Source of the DNA: Polytrichum commune
Taxonomy: Eukaryota > Streptophyta > Polytrichopsida > Polytrichales > Polytrichaceae
NCBI GenBank assembly: GCA_950295325.1
Contig: OX485809.1
Span: 24,490,001 to 24,554,000 of the forward strand
Length of the DNA: 64,000 nt
Direction: 5' to 3'
Numbering within the stretch: the first letter of the stretch is position 1; each line of letters begins with the position of its first letter. Below the pieces are notes generated by a model. That model saw nothing but the letters and a program-made list of their open reading frames with translations. It made no database searches and was not told the origin of the DNA. Shown here in pieces: positions 43,986 through 56,211 of the stretch. A program made the translations under genes and the position numbers.

Positions 43986-46327
43986 TCAACTTAGAGTTTA
44001 CATTCAAAGTTACTTACTTTCATAGGGTTATTGACATTTAGTGTATGCGTTTGTATTTAGTGTATCAAACACTAATAATATTATATTTAGCGTAGCGCTA
44101 CATTTGAAAGGTTGTCCCCCCCCCCCCCAACCCCCCAAGATGTTGATCATAGTGGATTATGATTTAAGCGTTGGTTTGAGAAGCATGTCCAAAATGTCCA
44201 AATTTAGGTGACACTTATCGAAATCCTTATTTTGACTCGTTGCATATGAGAATGCGATTATGAGTAGTGGAAGCTCAGATGACATCTTGATGTGTTCTTT
44301 AAATGAGTGCATATGGTCCTTGACTACTATATGACATGGCTTTTAGTTTAAAAAGGACCATGTAAAGATATGTATCTCAATGAGACTAGTCTCCTTTGTG
44401 TTCTAGGGTCATAAGTTAACACATTTGGGAGGACATGCGCAATCGTTATAAAAGAAAGAGAACATCCCAAAAATATTCACTTTGACTTCTTATAACTTTT
44501 ACATCTCAATTCTGATGTTTGAAACTTGGAATGATAAAAAAACAAATTCATTTATAATTGCTAGACGGATGGGGCGATTTTCAATTTGGTCAAATGGTCA
44601 AAATTGCATGCATGGAATTGACCAATGGAATTAAAAATTAAGTGTATAGGAAATCAACCGCTTCTGTAAAGTTGATGACGGTTTTTCATCCCTTCCCATT
44701 CAAGAGTGGGCGGATGTTAGTTGTCCCACACCATCTCCCACCGGTTCTTAGCTGGGTCGCCCGATGGTATCTCCGGTTATAACTGGTTCTCCCACACCTT
44801 ACCTTGAATCCTCCATCTGTCTCTTTCTATCTTTAAGAGTTTACACGTACGGTGCCGCGACGAGACTGCACAAAAGCTATCATCGCCACGCCTTTGTTAA
44901 GCGGTGTGTAAATGTTTTGCACCGTTTATTTGATGTTTAAGGGTGCTGATTTCATATTTTTGAGTGCCTATTTGATGTTTTTGGTTGTTGTTTTCAGGTA
45001 TTATTGAGGGCATCTCATGTTTTCATACTTGAATAATTATGGTTTCTTTCAAAATACGATTTGAAATGATCTTTCATCATACGTAGTAATCAAAGTTGAA
45101 TTAGTGTGCAAATTGCCTTAAATTTAGCATGTGAACCGAGTTCTTATTTGATTTGTCAGTTTGGTAACCGATTGCTTATAGAAAACTTAAGAAAAACGAC
45201 CGGAAAGCCAAGAAAAAACTAGTTTTTTCACCAAATTGAGGTAATAAGCTTCGACATCAACCAGATGAGCATGGACAACCACCGAATTATATGTGAAAAG
45301 AGGGGTAAAAATCCACGTCAACCCATAAACTCCCCGTTCACTGGAATTGACAATGCCCACAATGGGGCCACATACCTACACTACTTGTGATCTCGGGGAA
45401 CAAACTGACCGTATGACAATAGGATGGACTGTCCCAGTTGGTGTTGGGATGATAAGCTGGAGAGGCCTATTATGGACACCCTTCCATAAAAGTGGCATAA
45501 GGATGTACAAAGTTCTTAGATTTGTGTTCTGAAATGAACAGTCTCCCTACATTCCACAAGATATAGACAACCTAACTATGTTTACCACCCAACTATGCTT
45601 TTCCACTTGTTGAAAGCTAGCTAACCACTTCTCAGGTCCAACTTTCTTGTTGATCATATATATAGATATGCATTAAATTTCTTTTCATGGTAATACGTGT
45701 GCAAATTCTCCAAGCTACATGCCTCCCCTCCTCTCTGCTATTTTGTATAAATTCTGGAAAGATTCAACTCCATCATCCTCTCACTTTTGTGAACATTCCT
45801 AGTATTGTGTTCTGGAGACGTTTTTGTGACATACTGGCAAGATTAGACAGATAGATAGAAACTCCAACCCCTTTCAAGCAAGGGGCCGGCGTGAATAAAG
45901 TGTCCGTTCGTAATGCCAATGACCCGATGCCCACTGGACAAGGGGACATTGGGACAAATACTACTCTCCCCTTTCGAGGATGGACACTATAGTGACACAC
46001 TTATGATCAACATCAAAACGAAGTTGGTCCCTTGGTGTTTGTTATATTGAAACATATTGTCAAGTTGGCACTTACACTACCAACACACGAGTTCCAGGCC
46101 ATTGACTTGCGTTGGTGATAGAAACATGCAAAATCTATTATTGTGGTAGATTTATTAAAAATTGAAGGATGAAAGATAATAATAAAAAAATGTAGTGATG
46201 CAATACAATTGTCCAATACTCATATACTTGTAGCCTTAGTAGATGAAGACATCTTAATCACCATTGTTTGCCTAATGAGAGAGTTGACATTTCTCCACTA
46301 GGTGTTTATATGATAATTGAAAAACCA
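43986..46327. other. Intergenic, nothing recognised
   Basis: It includes a C-run of 14 at about 44117 and no supported gene. Short frames near 45347-45529 have no recognisable domain. Confidence 0.4.
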
Positions 46328-46477
46328 ACATAACATTAATCAGATCCATAACCGTGTTATGTGGGACTGACGATGTTTTACGGAATACTCCCCACATTCA
46401 GACTGAAAGTGGAGAATATTTCACAGACTATTGTCAGTCCCATAGAACATTGTTATGGATTTCAGTAATGTTATGAA
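46328..46477. mobile_element. Near-perfect 150-bp hairpin (family J foldback)
   Basis: The left arm CATAACATTAATCAGATCCA and the right arm pair along almost their whole length; further matching blocks are TCCATAAC, GGGACTGAC and TTCAGACTGAA at the centre, so there is almost no loop. The end resembles the element at 20184-20360. If transcribed it would form a long double-stranded stem like a small-RNA precursor. Confidence 0.8.
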
Positions 46478-47146
46478 CAACTTAACATAACGTAATCAAA
46501 TATCTTCATGTAGATAGAGAAGAAGGCTCCAAGAGCATGTGTTGCTTGCTCTACCTCATCTCTCTTCCTTTATCATTGCTCTAGCATCTAATTATCTTAG
46601 AGTGCAACTTTTATAGACATCGTGCCACTATAGTCGGACAAGAATCGATACCAATACATATAACAACAAGTGCAAGTCCGCTTAATGCCCTTATATATAT
46701 ATATATTCAACTTTAGCACCATTGTAACATATCATTATCCACCGTCATTGTACCCCTATACGGTAGTACTCTTCACATCCTGCAACAAAAGTGTATCTCA
46801 TGTGACAAGTCAGCTTACCGTAGTGTACAAAGTCACTGTCCAACTTATAAAATCTCAAACAAACATTCACTTTACTTCTTAAAAACAAAATTGACATGAC
46901 TGGCTTACAATACTGTGAGAGTCCTGTAAAATCTGTTTCAAATGTCACAATAAATCAAAAAAAATCACACAAAAAAAAAACAAACAAACAAACAAACAGT
47001 GAGAGTCCTGAAGCCTGATCCAGCAGAAATACCCTTCAGTTGGAAAGATTTGGACACAAAAGAGTGGCGATTGACAAGAACTCACTTAGTGCTCACTGTG
47101 TTCTAAGGAAAATACAAACCGTGTGGGGGATTACACGGTCCATCTA
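46478..47146. other. Intergenic; short simple repeats
   Basis: TATATATATATA at about 46694 and CAAACAAACAAACAAACA at about 46980. No gene. Confidence 0.5.
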
Positions 47147-47804
47147 AGGTGGATGAGGCTAATGTGGACACCTTCATCTTTGTGGAATCATCTAGCTGAT
47201 GGATTTGAGCATCAGAAGCTTGAGCGGGTTAGCAGTTGTGAACCAGGACCAAAGACTTTGAAATCGATGAAATCGGAGTTGAGGATGAGGTTGATCTAGG
47301 CTTAGGAATGAAAGATTCTCTGCTTTCCAGTCCGGTGTTATAGGAGGGAGTTCTTTTATCGTTCAATGTTGTGTAAGTGGATGGCATCATTAGCAGATTC
47401 TACATGGGTCATGTGCCAATGAAAATCAAGTTTGATGTTGATCTTGGTTGTATCATCTCTCCAAAGTGGTCACATGTAAGATAAAATGTTGCCGAATCGG
47501 CATTTCATTTTAGAATGCCCACAATACAAGTTGGTCGGCACCTCACAGCCACATGTTGCCTCCTAATTGGCCTCCCTCGGGCACAAAAATCGAGCTTGTC
47601 AGAGCTTGGTGCATAGCACTCCTTGTTATGAAGGATGGTGGGTGCAGCTTGACTTTTGCAAAGGTGACTAACCCAAATATCATCAAGGTGGTGGCTAAAT
47701 CACCATGTATTACTCACCCACAAAATTAAAGTGATTGTACCGCCGATTAGGAGCCAAAAATAAGTGTTCGACTAAGGAACTAACCGAATAAGCCTCAGCT
47801 ACCT
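47147..47804 (+). mobile_element. MITE family G, copy 1
   Basis: A 658-bp element starting AGGTGGATGAGGCTAAT and ending with the inverse of AGGTAGCTGAGGCTTATTCG. TA flanks both sides. It is collinear with 61089-61744 over its full length, for example GAGGTTGATCTAGGCT, GTTCAATGTTGTGTAAGTGG and CACATGTAAGATAAAATGTT. A TA duplication points to the Tc1/mariner superfamily. Confidence 0.85.
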
Positions 47805-48461
47805 TAGCAGCTTGCCATCGTGTAGGTTGCCAACAAGCTTAAGAAACCTCAATCACACTCCTTATTGATAATTTTGTAGTTTCATATCATTGAATATCTT
47901 ATTCATTATCAAAGTAAACATTTCCATTTTTCTTCAATGATCACACATGTCCACTTGATTGTCAACACAATGTCAAAATTGATCATTGTGTTGGCAAAAT
48001 TTGACCAAAAAGTCCAATCTTTGTTTCCTAGTGCCACATCTCATCACAAACCACTCAAGTATAGGTGCCCCATTACGATAGTTAGCTTACCTTAGTTAGT
48101 AATTTGTATGAGTTGCAACAAATGAGTAGGAAGTGAGCAATATTGGAACTTGAAAATATGATAAAGCAATAGTATTCCTCTTATAGCGCAATTTGAGAAA
48201 CCAATCTTGAAGCTTGAGTCCAACTTTTAGTCTAAAAAACATGGTTCATTAAATGATGATTAGGATTTCAAGCTTCTTGGACCCGGATCCTAATGTTAAT
48301 TCACCCTAAAATGAAGATTTGTATGGAGTAAAAAAATCCAATGATCATTTGTACGTGGTTTCAGTAGCGTCGTGTCACTTAATATTTTGATGTTCGTAGT
48401 ACAAGAATTTTTCTGTTCAATTCTTGTAGTTTCTACCATGTGAAATATATTATGTTGTATT
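47805..48461. other. Intergenic with faint family D remnants
   Basis: AGTATAGGTGCCCCATTACG and TCTTATTCATTATCAAAGT near 47890-48080 echo family D. No gene. Confidence 0.4.
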
Positions 48462-48680
48462 ACATTGTTTATGGTATTTAGTGTCACTTCCTATGTGGAA
48501 TTACGTAGTGCAATAACTTCATGCTCATGAGTTTAATTTTTACTAGCAAAAGTTAAATAGGTGGTTTGGACTTTATTAAACATAAATGACTATGCTTGGT
48601 AAACTATAACATTCTTAATCAATATCTAAAGCTCTACGTAACTCCAAATAGTAAGTGTCACAAAATACCATATATGGTGG
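48462..48680. mobile_element. MITE family A, copy 1
   Basis: The ends ATTGTTTATGGTATTTAGTG and the inverse of CCATATATGGTATTTTGTGA pair, followed by inverted AATTACGTAG-type blocks. Confidence 0.7.
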
Positions 48681-48959
48681 TTGACAATAGTGCTTATCTT
48701 TGGTTGAAGTTTTGTGAACAACATTAAAGCTTCGGCAAAAATCTATAGCACCGTCCCAACACCATGTTGTCCTCATGTCTTCTCAAAAACAAACAAATGT
48801 AAACATTTCTTACTTGGGACACCCTAGGACAAGCTTGACATAGAATAGCCCCTAAAAACCTGGGGACTTTAGCTTGAGTCAAAGATGTACTAAAAAGTAA
48901 GAATTAGAAACTTTAGCTTGTGTCGGGATACAAGAGAAAGCGTTAGGGAGTTAAGTTTA

Positions 48960-49461
48960 GGGCCGCTTCACTCTATGGCTGAAGGTCGAGAGGTTGTCAA
49001 TTTTCACCAATCATATTGCAAGAAACCAAGAGTTCGGTCTCTCAACCCTTCACTCTGGAGGCCAAAGTCCAAAGGCTGTTGCAATTTAAAATGCCTACAT
49101 AACAATACTTTTTGAGCAAGGCGGCGGACTCTCGAAGGAAGTTTGGGTCGGACAGGAATGGAAACCCAAACTATGGTCGAGAGGCCGTTATTTTTTTTTC
49201 ATAAAAACTGAAAAATAAAAACTTACAAGGTCTTGGCCGTTAGATTGGAGGGGTTGTTTTGGGCAGGGGATAAAGTGGGATGCTTCTTCTTTCTTTGGAC
49301 TTTGGGCTTGGCCTTTGAAAGCTTCACACTATGCCCGGCCAAAGGCTCCAATTCCTATATTTTATTGGCTATTTTCAGCTCATTTCTTTGGACTCTCAAC
49401 AAAGTTTGGCCATTCAATCCCACGGCCTCTCGACTTGGATGGCCATAGTGTGAAGTGGCCC
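48960..49461. mobile_element. PIF/Harbinger-like MITE family F2, complete
   Basis: A 502-bp element with ends GGGCCGCTTCACTCTATGGC and the inverse of GGGCCACTTCACACTATGGC, and TTA on both sides (48957-48959, 49462-49464). GTCGAGAGG occurs near both ends in opposite orientations. Its frames are not conserved and it encodes no transposase. Confidence 0.88.
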
Positions 49462-49464
49462 TTA

Positions 49465-50135
49465 AATCACATCTATGCAGTTGGATTATGGATATTATCC
49501 GTGGTCTCCACCAAATTGTTTTACAAACATTTTCCTTTAGAAAACAATTAAAATCCCAAAATACATCAAAACCACTTGATCTTTGATATGGTTGATTAAA
49601 AGCTTGAGCTACATAATTTGGTGGGAACAACCATAAATATCAATGTCACTAACATTGTTACTTTCCCAAAATAAACAATCTTATAACAAAGAATAATTAA
49701 GGGTTTCAACCACTTCAAGATCTGTATCTTAGAGTCATTGATAGGAAATTTTGATCCGTTTGCTCTAGACAATACAAAACTTTATTATGTGAAGATGTAT
49801 AAAACAAAACAAGAAAAGAGAAAAGTCTACCTTCATAGATATGTCTTTGAGAAATGCTAGCAACCACTTTTTGGCATTTAGGGGCACAAATGTTGGGGCA
49901 TACATGCGCGTAGAGTTGTGTTGAATATGCACATACAACGATTTGAAGGTAGCTCCCTTTTTGTTCACTTTTTGACTTGGGAAGTTGACTCTCAATTGTT
50001 GATTGAACTTCAGCTTTTCACTTTGGCCAGGCAAGTGGACAATCGAGCACAAACATCATCATGGTCCTAGAAGAAAGTTTGAGGCATAGCTTCAATATTA
50101 AAACCCTCATGCAAATTCACTAGATTTTCCACTCT
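49465..50135. other. Intergenic, nothing recognised
   Basis: No gene or shared repeat. Confidence 0.4.
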
Positions 50136-50329
50136 CACTACACCATTTATGGTATTTAGTATCACTTACTATTCCGAGTTACGCATTTCTTTAGCACTTT
50201 ATTGTTAATGTAAGTTTCTTTTCGAGTAAAGATGTTATTGTTGGTAAAAAAATTGAGATCCATAGTCAAAAGTTATAGCACAATGTAACTCGAATAGTAA
50301 GTGGCACTAAATACCATAAACAATGTAGC
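50136..50329. mobile_element. MITE family A, copy 2
   Basis: It begins CACTACACCATTTATGGTAT and closes with the inverse of CTACATTGTTTATGGTATTT. TTAGTATCACTTACTATTC pairs with GAATAGTAAGTGGCACTAA. Only about 70 bp separates it from an F3 element. Confidence 0.78.
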
Positions 50330-50397
50330 ACAGGGGATCATTAACAACAAACTGTCATACTCAACCACATAACCATTTATTAAGCAGAGTCTTCTTA

Positions 50398-50775
50398 GGG
50401 TCACTTCACACACAAGCCAAGAGTTGTGACCATGAAATTGTGAGAGCCCAAAAGAAAGTGTCCCAAGGTCGTCCCAAGACACCTCCAAAATCATGTAGTG
50501 TGGCCACGGATCCTCAAGTGTAGTGTGGAGCCATAAATGACTGGGCCCTCGACCAATTGCCTTTTCAATGAATTTCTCTTCATGTGGGTCCTTACACATA
50601 ATATAATAGAATAAATTAAAGCAATGGTTGTGAGCGTTCAGAGTGCCATGGTCTCCTGGTTTTGTGTTAGGCCTAACTCCAAGAGGTGGCTTTTGAAAGT
50701 AGTCCAAGTGACCATGCAACATGATCCATTTGATGCCATGTAGGAAGCCATGTAGACTTTACATCCATGCCTAGT
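50398..50775 (-). mobile_element. Family F3 MITE, one terminus missing
   Basis: It starts after TTA with GGGTCACTTCACACACAAGC and runs collinear with the reverse of 55712-56211 (GTGAGAGCCCAAAAGAAAGT, CTAACTCCAAGAGGTGG, GCCATGTAGGAAGCCATGTA). Similarity stops before the second inverted repeat. Confidence 0.82.
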
Positions 50776-51935
50776 TAGGGTAAGGTCATGCCTCCTTTAC
50801 ATTGTGAGAACCTTGATAAATAACAATTGCCCTTTCAACCCTCCCCTCATATAACATTATTAAGCAACTATATGATGGTCTTTTTCTACAGAAATAGGTT
50901 GTAAGTAAAAAATCATGAGAATACATAGTTACTTGTTGAAAATTCATAGTACACAACTTGAGTGCTCTCCATAAATGAGAAATGCCTAAACCAAAGAAGA
51001 ATCATGTTCATGTGATACACGGTCCCAAGGAACGCAACCAAGGAGTTGTGTAATGTTATGTAAAGAAGTATTGTAGTGTGATTCATTGAATTCTTCTATA
51101 GTCATTAGGTTGTATTTAAATACCCATTAAAAAAATGGTAGACAAATCAAGCCCTTTGGTCAATGCCCTAGTAGGTAAAGGTTGGAAAGTCAATCACCTC
51201 ATAATTAACATTGCATGAGTACAAGATGTCATCCATGAGCATGCAATTAGGAAATTGGAATATCCATGAACATTCCATCATATGCAATGACATCTTTTGA
51301 TTCAATCCATCCAAAACACCCATTGAATACTTAATTTATGTAGTCATGAACAAGAGATGATGATGATGATGATATAAACGCCCGCTCCAGACAAAGCAAG
51401 CATGAATGAAGAGCCTCTTTGCATGCATGTTAAAGATGGAGAAATCACCATTGTTCATAGCCAAAATATTAGGAATCAATAAAACCTCCATTGACGTTGG
51501 CCCACAGTTTGCTTCACTTGGCAATCTTAGAGCCCATGTTGATAGTCTTTAAGAGTCCATTGCCCAAAACAAAGAAGTTTATTTCTTACTATGAATCATG
51601 AGATCCCCATGATCAAAATATGGAGAACATGCTCACATTTACACTGAATTTTCAAAAGCAAACGCAAATTTCTTTTATCTTCTAGAGTTTGATGCCAAAC
51701 GAACATGGTGCAAACCAATGAATGAGGAGATCGGGCATCTAGTTACAAATGACCTAATTCATTTTTGCATTAAGGGTTCGAAATCAAAGCTCTAGACAAT
51801 TAACCAAAGCTTATGCCATGAACATTCTCTATCATAGAGGAGAATGGAGGAAATAACCGAAGCAATGCAATGAATAGCCAATATCCAACGTAGAAGCTAG
51901 GATAGCGACCGAGTTAGCTCAAATTTCTCCATGTT
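50776..51935. other. Intergenic, nothing recognised
   Basis: A short GATGAT run near 51357; otherwise no gene or shared repeat. Confidence 0.4.
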
Positions 51936-52177
51936 CACTACACTAAATATGATATTTAGTGTGACTTGCTATTTGGAATTACGCAATGTTATATCTATTT
52001 ACTGTACATCTCATATTTTACCAACAAATTTTAAATTGGTAGTTTGGATATTATAGAACATTGACAACTTTACTTGGCAAAAGGAACATTTAATAGAAGA
52101 ACATTCAATAGAAGAAAGATATAGCACCGTGTAAATCCAAATAGTGAGTCACACTAAATATCATATTTGGTGTAGTG
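51936..52177. mobile_element. MITE family A, copy 3, complete
   Basis: A 242-bp element starting CACTACACTAAATATGATAT and ending with its inverse (ATATCATATTTGGTGTAGTG). The arms are similar for about 50 bp (GTGACTTGCTATTTGGA against TCCAAATAGTGAGTCAC). The CACTAC terminus recalls CACTA transposons, but no 3-bp duplication is visible. Confidence 0.85.
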
Positions 52178-52212
52178 CAAACATGTGCACAAAGTTCACA
52201 TAGAGTCGTATA

Positions 52213-53035
52213 AGGTATGCGGGTGTTGGTCAGATCGTTTTCATATTCTCCACGAGTCCACCTTTTCCCAATTAGATTCACACAACAAAACTTATGTTGC
52301 ATAAACAAATATGCAACGAAACATTAACCAAAAACCAAATTGAAAGTCGAGCCTCCTTTGACTTATTTTATGGTTATCAGAAGTGCATGTTTGTTGACTT
52401 CTTAATTGGATATGTAGGGTCCTCCCAATTATGTTCACTATTGAGTGTGGAGTAGCTGGTAAAATTGGAAGACGGAGTCCAATCTCGTGCATGTGTCTCT
52501 TATGGACCCCACTTAGATCCTAGGTGGAAACTGTGCATCCCGGCACCCTCTATTACATTGTTGCATGGCTTTTCCCACTTCAATGTAAAAGTTGTTTCAA
52601 ATAGAAGCTTGGTCATATGCGATCCCGCGTGCCTTCTTTTTCCTGCTCATTAATTGCACTGATAGCGGTCAGCATAGCCTTGTTCTCAAGAGCATGTCAA
52701 ATGTTTTAAAAAGCCATGTTCCCCAACTTCTACCATTTAGATTTACACAACAACCCTCCTCTTGCATTCGCAAATCTACGATGAAACATTTGCAAAAAAC
52801 CGTGTGAAAAATGGACCTTCCTTGATTTAGTTATGGTTATCGGAAGTGCATGGTTGTTGATTCATTACTTGAATGTATAGGTCCTCCTAATTGTGTTCAC
52901 TATTACGTGTAGAGTAGTTGATAATATTCGAAGATGTGTCTTTATGATGTTTGCTCTTTGATCCTCACTGAATCACATACCAATCAAACATAGGGGTCCA
53001 ATCAAAAAAATGAGCCACTTAAGACCCATATGTCT
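52213..53035 (-). mobile_element. MITE family C copy with internal insertion
   Basis: The ends AGGTATGCGGGTGTTGG and the inverse of AGACATATGGGTCTTAAG are each flanked by TA. Parts of the family body appear twice in reverse (52213-52460 and 52730-53035), with unrelated sequence between. It is probably one element duplicated or nested in another. Confidence 0.7.
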
Positions 53036-53092
53036 TATGCTTTTGGCGCAACCAGCCTTGTAATTTGGTTGTCTAGGCCCACATAAGCATTA

Positions 53093-53489
53093 AGGTAGAC
53101 ATGCTTAAATTGGAGACAACAATAATTTGGACATCTCTATTTGAGTAGTATATGATTAGGTGTGGATCTAATAACTAGCAATAAAAAAATTGAAAATTGA
53201 AAAAAAAGTGTTTGAAAAAGATTGGACTACGCGCTCAAAATATGCTAACCATTATAGGTTTAATAATGAACATGATGAAGGGAGTGGACCAAAATGACCG
53301 CGTAGTGAGCACGAGAATCTTCACTTTGATAATGAATCAGATATTCATATGAGCTTCGGAAATTGTGAGGCGAATGGCTATGGGCATAATTTGGATTTCC
53401 TAATCATCTTGCACTAATTGTGTGTGTGTTTCACATCCTGCAAGAATTGGATTCATAGAGAAAAGCATCCATCTAAGGCACGTCTACCT
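53093..53489 (+). mobile_element. MITE family D, complete
   Basis: A 397-bp element with ends AGGTAGACATGC and the inverse of AGGTAGACGTGCC, flanked by TA on both sides. It lies 58 bp from the preceding family C element. The core ATTTGGACATCTCTATTTGA and GTTTGAAAAAGATTGGACTA links families C and D. Confidence 0.8.
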
Positions 53490-54771
53490 TATCATGGAAA
53501 ATTCTAAGGGGGAGAAGCATAAGAAAAGAAAAGAAATAAATAACACTAGTTAATTTTAGCCACTATGAAAGTGAGCCCATTAGTCTTATTCTAATCTTGG
53601 TTACTCGTTCTGCAAGATCAGATGTTTTGCCTTCCCTTCTGGAGGTGGGATCTATCTGTATATTATAGGTATAATACTATAGTCTGAGGTTAGTGACCAT
53701 GTTTCTAGAGTTAGGGAGGAGGGGAGATAGATGCTCATTTATTATATAGTTTTTTAATATTTAGGATTAGGTATGGAAGGTACTTAATATTTAGGATTAG
53801 GTATGGAAGGCATTTTGATGGATGATTTTCATAAGATTTTTAGATGTTGATTTTGGTATATTGATTTTGTTATGATTGTTTATGGAGTGTTTGTGTATGG
53901 CTCCAAGGAGAAGGATACCCAAATGTTTGAAGTCTTTCTTTTTTCTTTTTTTTCTTTAAATATTTATACAACAAAAAAAAGTTCAAAAAAAAATCTTTAT
54001 CACCTAGGCAAGTTTGGTTGGTAAACAAATCAATTTATGTATGTAACTTCCAAAAAGAGGTATAATTGACCAAGAAAACTCATTCTCTAAATCTCAAGGG
54101 TGGGTCTTCAAGATGTCATTGTTGATTTGCCCTCTTTTTGTACTAAACGCATGGATCGGACACAATGTGATTGTTTAAAGATATCAAAGAGACCCTCCAC
54201 TTTGCACTCTCGTAACTTGTGCATATCTACTCCGAATCAAAAACTAGAACCGACACTATAACTTACGGTTCGTAATCGAACTCTCTAATCCAAACGTAAT
54301 TAAAATGAAACTTGTGTGTGGAGTTGGAACTTGCAATTAAGCACCCTCGGTGAGGCCACATATATACCTTGCTACAATGTCCTTACCCTCATTCAAGTAT
54401 CTTGGTGAACATGGCTATGTTATTCCTTCACGTGCTAAGATATGCACGTGTTATACCAATATTCTTTTCATCGGACCAATATTGGAATTCAAGACTACGG
54501 AAAATTGCCGACCATCTAGAGGAATCTATGGAATATGCCTTGTATTAGATAAGAGTACCCGAAGGATCACAACATGTAACGGGATAAACTTTTGACCGAC
54601 CCTGCCCGAAATTCGTATTTGAATGGTGTGCATGTGAGCATCTCCTTAGCGGAGTACGTTTACAAAAGCTATGGGGATTTTCTCCCACGCGATCATTTCA
54701 AATCGGGCAGCTCAACAACTCACCTACTAATGAATGGCCTATATTGAACTGAGAATCGGGACCACAACTTA
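53490..54771. other. Intergenic, nothing certain
   Basis: The short direct repeat TATTTAGGATTAGGTATGGA occurs twice near 53760-53810. An 81-codon frame at 54350-54592 has no recognisable domain. Confidence 0.4.
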
Positions 54772-55388
54772 CAGTCCACCCTCTATAAATGTTACACCTA
54801 TAAGTGTTAACCCTCTTTAAATGTTAACTTTCTTCTACTCCCCACATATTGCACACTATAAATGTTAAACGTGTTAACTGTTAACAAAATGGTACTCCCT
54901 TCTTTGTAAATGTTAACGAATGAAATACAACCATAATATGGATGATAAAAATATGGATGATTGTGAGGGAGAGGAGTGTGAGGTGGAACCCATTCCATCT
55001 TATAGTGACTTGCAATCTAGTTTTGGTACCATTAGAAGGTACATGGAATCACGTTCATGTGATGTGTCCAAGTATGTGGGTTTGTTGGTGCAAATTGAGA
55101 AATATTTGCAAGTTGTGCATGCAGATGAATCTCACCAAAGAACCATTGATTCATACTTCACCCGTGATTTGTAAACTTGATATTGAATAAAGTTTTGATT
55201 GGGTTTGCAATTTCATGAATGGTATTCTCTCACAAGGACTCTTCACAATTGCTTATATTTATAAATGTTAAGATTTGTATATTGCTCAAAAAATAATTTT
55301 ATAATTTTATAATTGTTAACTGTTAACACCTCTATAAATGTTAACTTTGATCCACTCCTAAGGGTTAACATTTATAGAGGGTAGACTG
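54772..55388 (+). mobile_element. Internally deleted pogo/Tigger element with intact ends
   Basis: A 617-bp element. The ends CAGTCCACCCTCTATAAATG and the inverse of CAGTCTACCCTCTATAAATG differ at one of 20 positions, and TA lies outside both (54770-54771, 55389-55390). CAGT plus an ACCTCTATAAAT-like terminus and a TA duplication are hallmarks of pogo/Tigger. ATAAATGTTAAC is repeated several times beneath both ends, plausibly transposase-binding repeats. Inside, only the transposase C-terminus remains (54920-55174). Confidence 0.9.
54920..55174 (+). pseudogene. C-terminal remnant of a pogo/Tigger transposase (84 codons)
   Basis: The frame contains an acidic start (MDDCEGEECEVEP), a helical stretch (SFGTIRRYMESRS ... 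LLVQIEKYLQ) and the end HQRTIDSYFTRDL, typical of the tail after the DDE domain. The DNA-binding and catalytic parts are deleted, so the product could not cut DNA. ATG at 54920 is available but expression is unknown. Confidence 0.75.
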
Positions 55389-55711
55389 TATATAGCAAAT
55401 GTGATATTATTGAAACTTTATGTGTTGTGGTCAACTTAGGATTGGCATATTGGGTAAGGCTTCCTTAGATTCAACTATGGTGCATACAAGTTATGCATAT
55501 AACAATAAACAACGGTGTAGGACAAGTTTCCAGTGACGCATGATATTGCATTTTATTGAACACAAATTGAAGTTTTGAATGTTTCAAGGTCAGAACGGAA
55601 AACTTCTTCGTAGAAGAATGCAGTGGCTAAGAGATTTGACTTGTTTTGGGGAGTGAGTGTTTTTTTTGTTTTGGTAAAAGACGCGTAACTTGAAATCTGA
55701 GTAGAACGTAA

Positions 55712-56211
55712 GGGTCACTCCACACACAAGACTGAGAGCCCGTGACCATTACACTTCGAGCACTCTCATTGGTGGAAAGGGTGGAGCCGGTCCAAGTTCG
55801 CTTCACACTACGCTTGAGGGACCAACGGAGTAAGTGAATGCAAGGTGGATGTAAAGTTTACATGGCTTCCTACATGGCATCGAATGGATCATGTTTCATG
55901 GTCACTTGGAATGTTTTCAAAAATCACCTCTCGGAGGTAGGCCTAACACAAAACGGGGAGACCATGACACTTCAAATGCTCACAACCGTTGATTTATCCT
56001 ATTTTTATCATGTGTGAGGACCCGCATGAATGGAAATTTATTGAAATAGCATTTGGTTGAGGGCCCGGTCACATACGACTTCGCAGTACACTTGAGGGTC
56101 CATGACCACACTACATGATTTTGGAAGTGTCTTGGGACGGCCTTTGGACCCTTTCTTTTGGGCTCTACCAATTTCATGGTCACGGCTCTTGGCTCGTGTG
56201 TGAAGTGGCCC
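55712..56211 (+). mobile_element. PIF/Harbinger-like MITE family F3, complete
   Basis: A 500-bp element with ends GGGTCACTCCACACACAAG and the inverse of GGGCCACTTCACACACGAG, and TAA on both sides (55709-55711, 56212-56214). GAGCCCGTGACCAT near the left pairs with ATGGTCACGGCTC near the right. It is the reference for fragments at 7101, 40849 and 50398. Confidence 0.9.

Noticed and set aside
49233-49551. Two overlapping 70-80-codon frames
   Set aside because: Largely within the non-coding F2 MITE and its flank.
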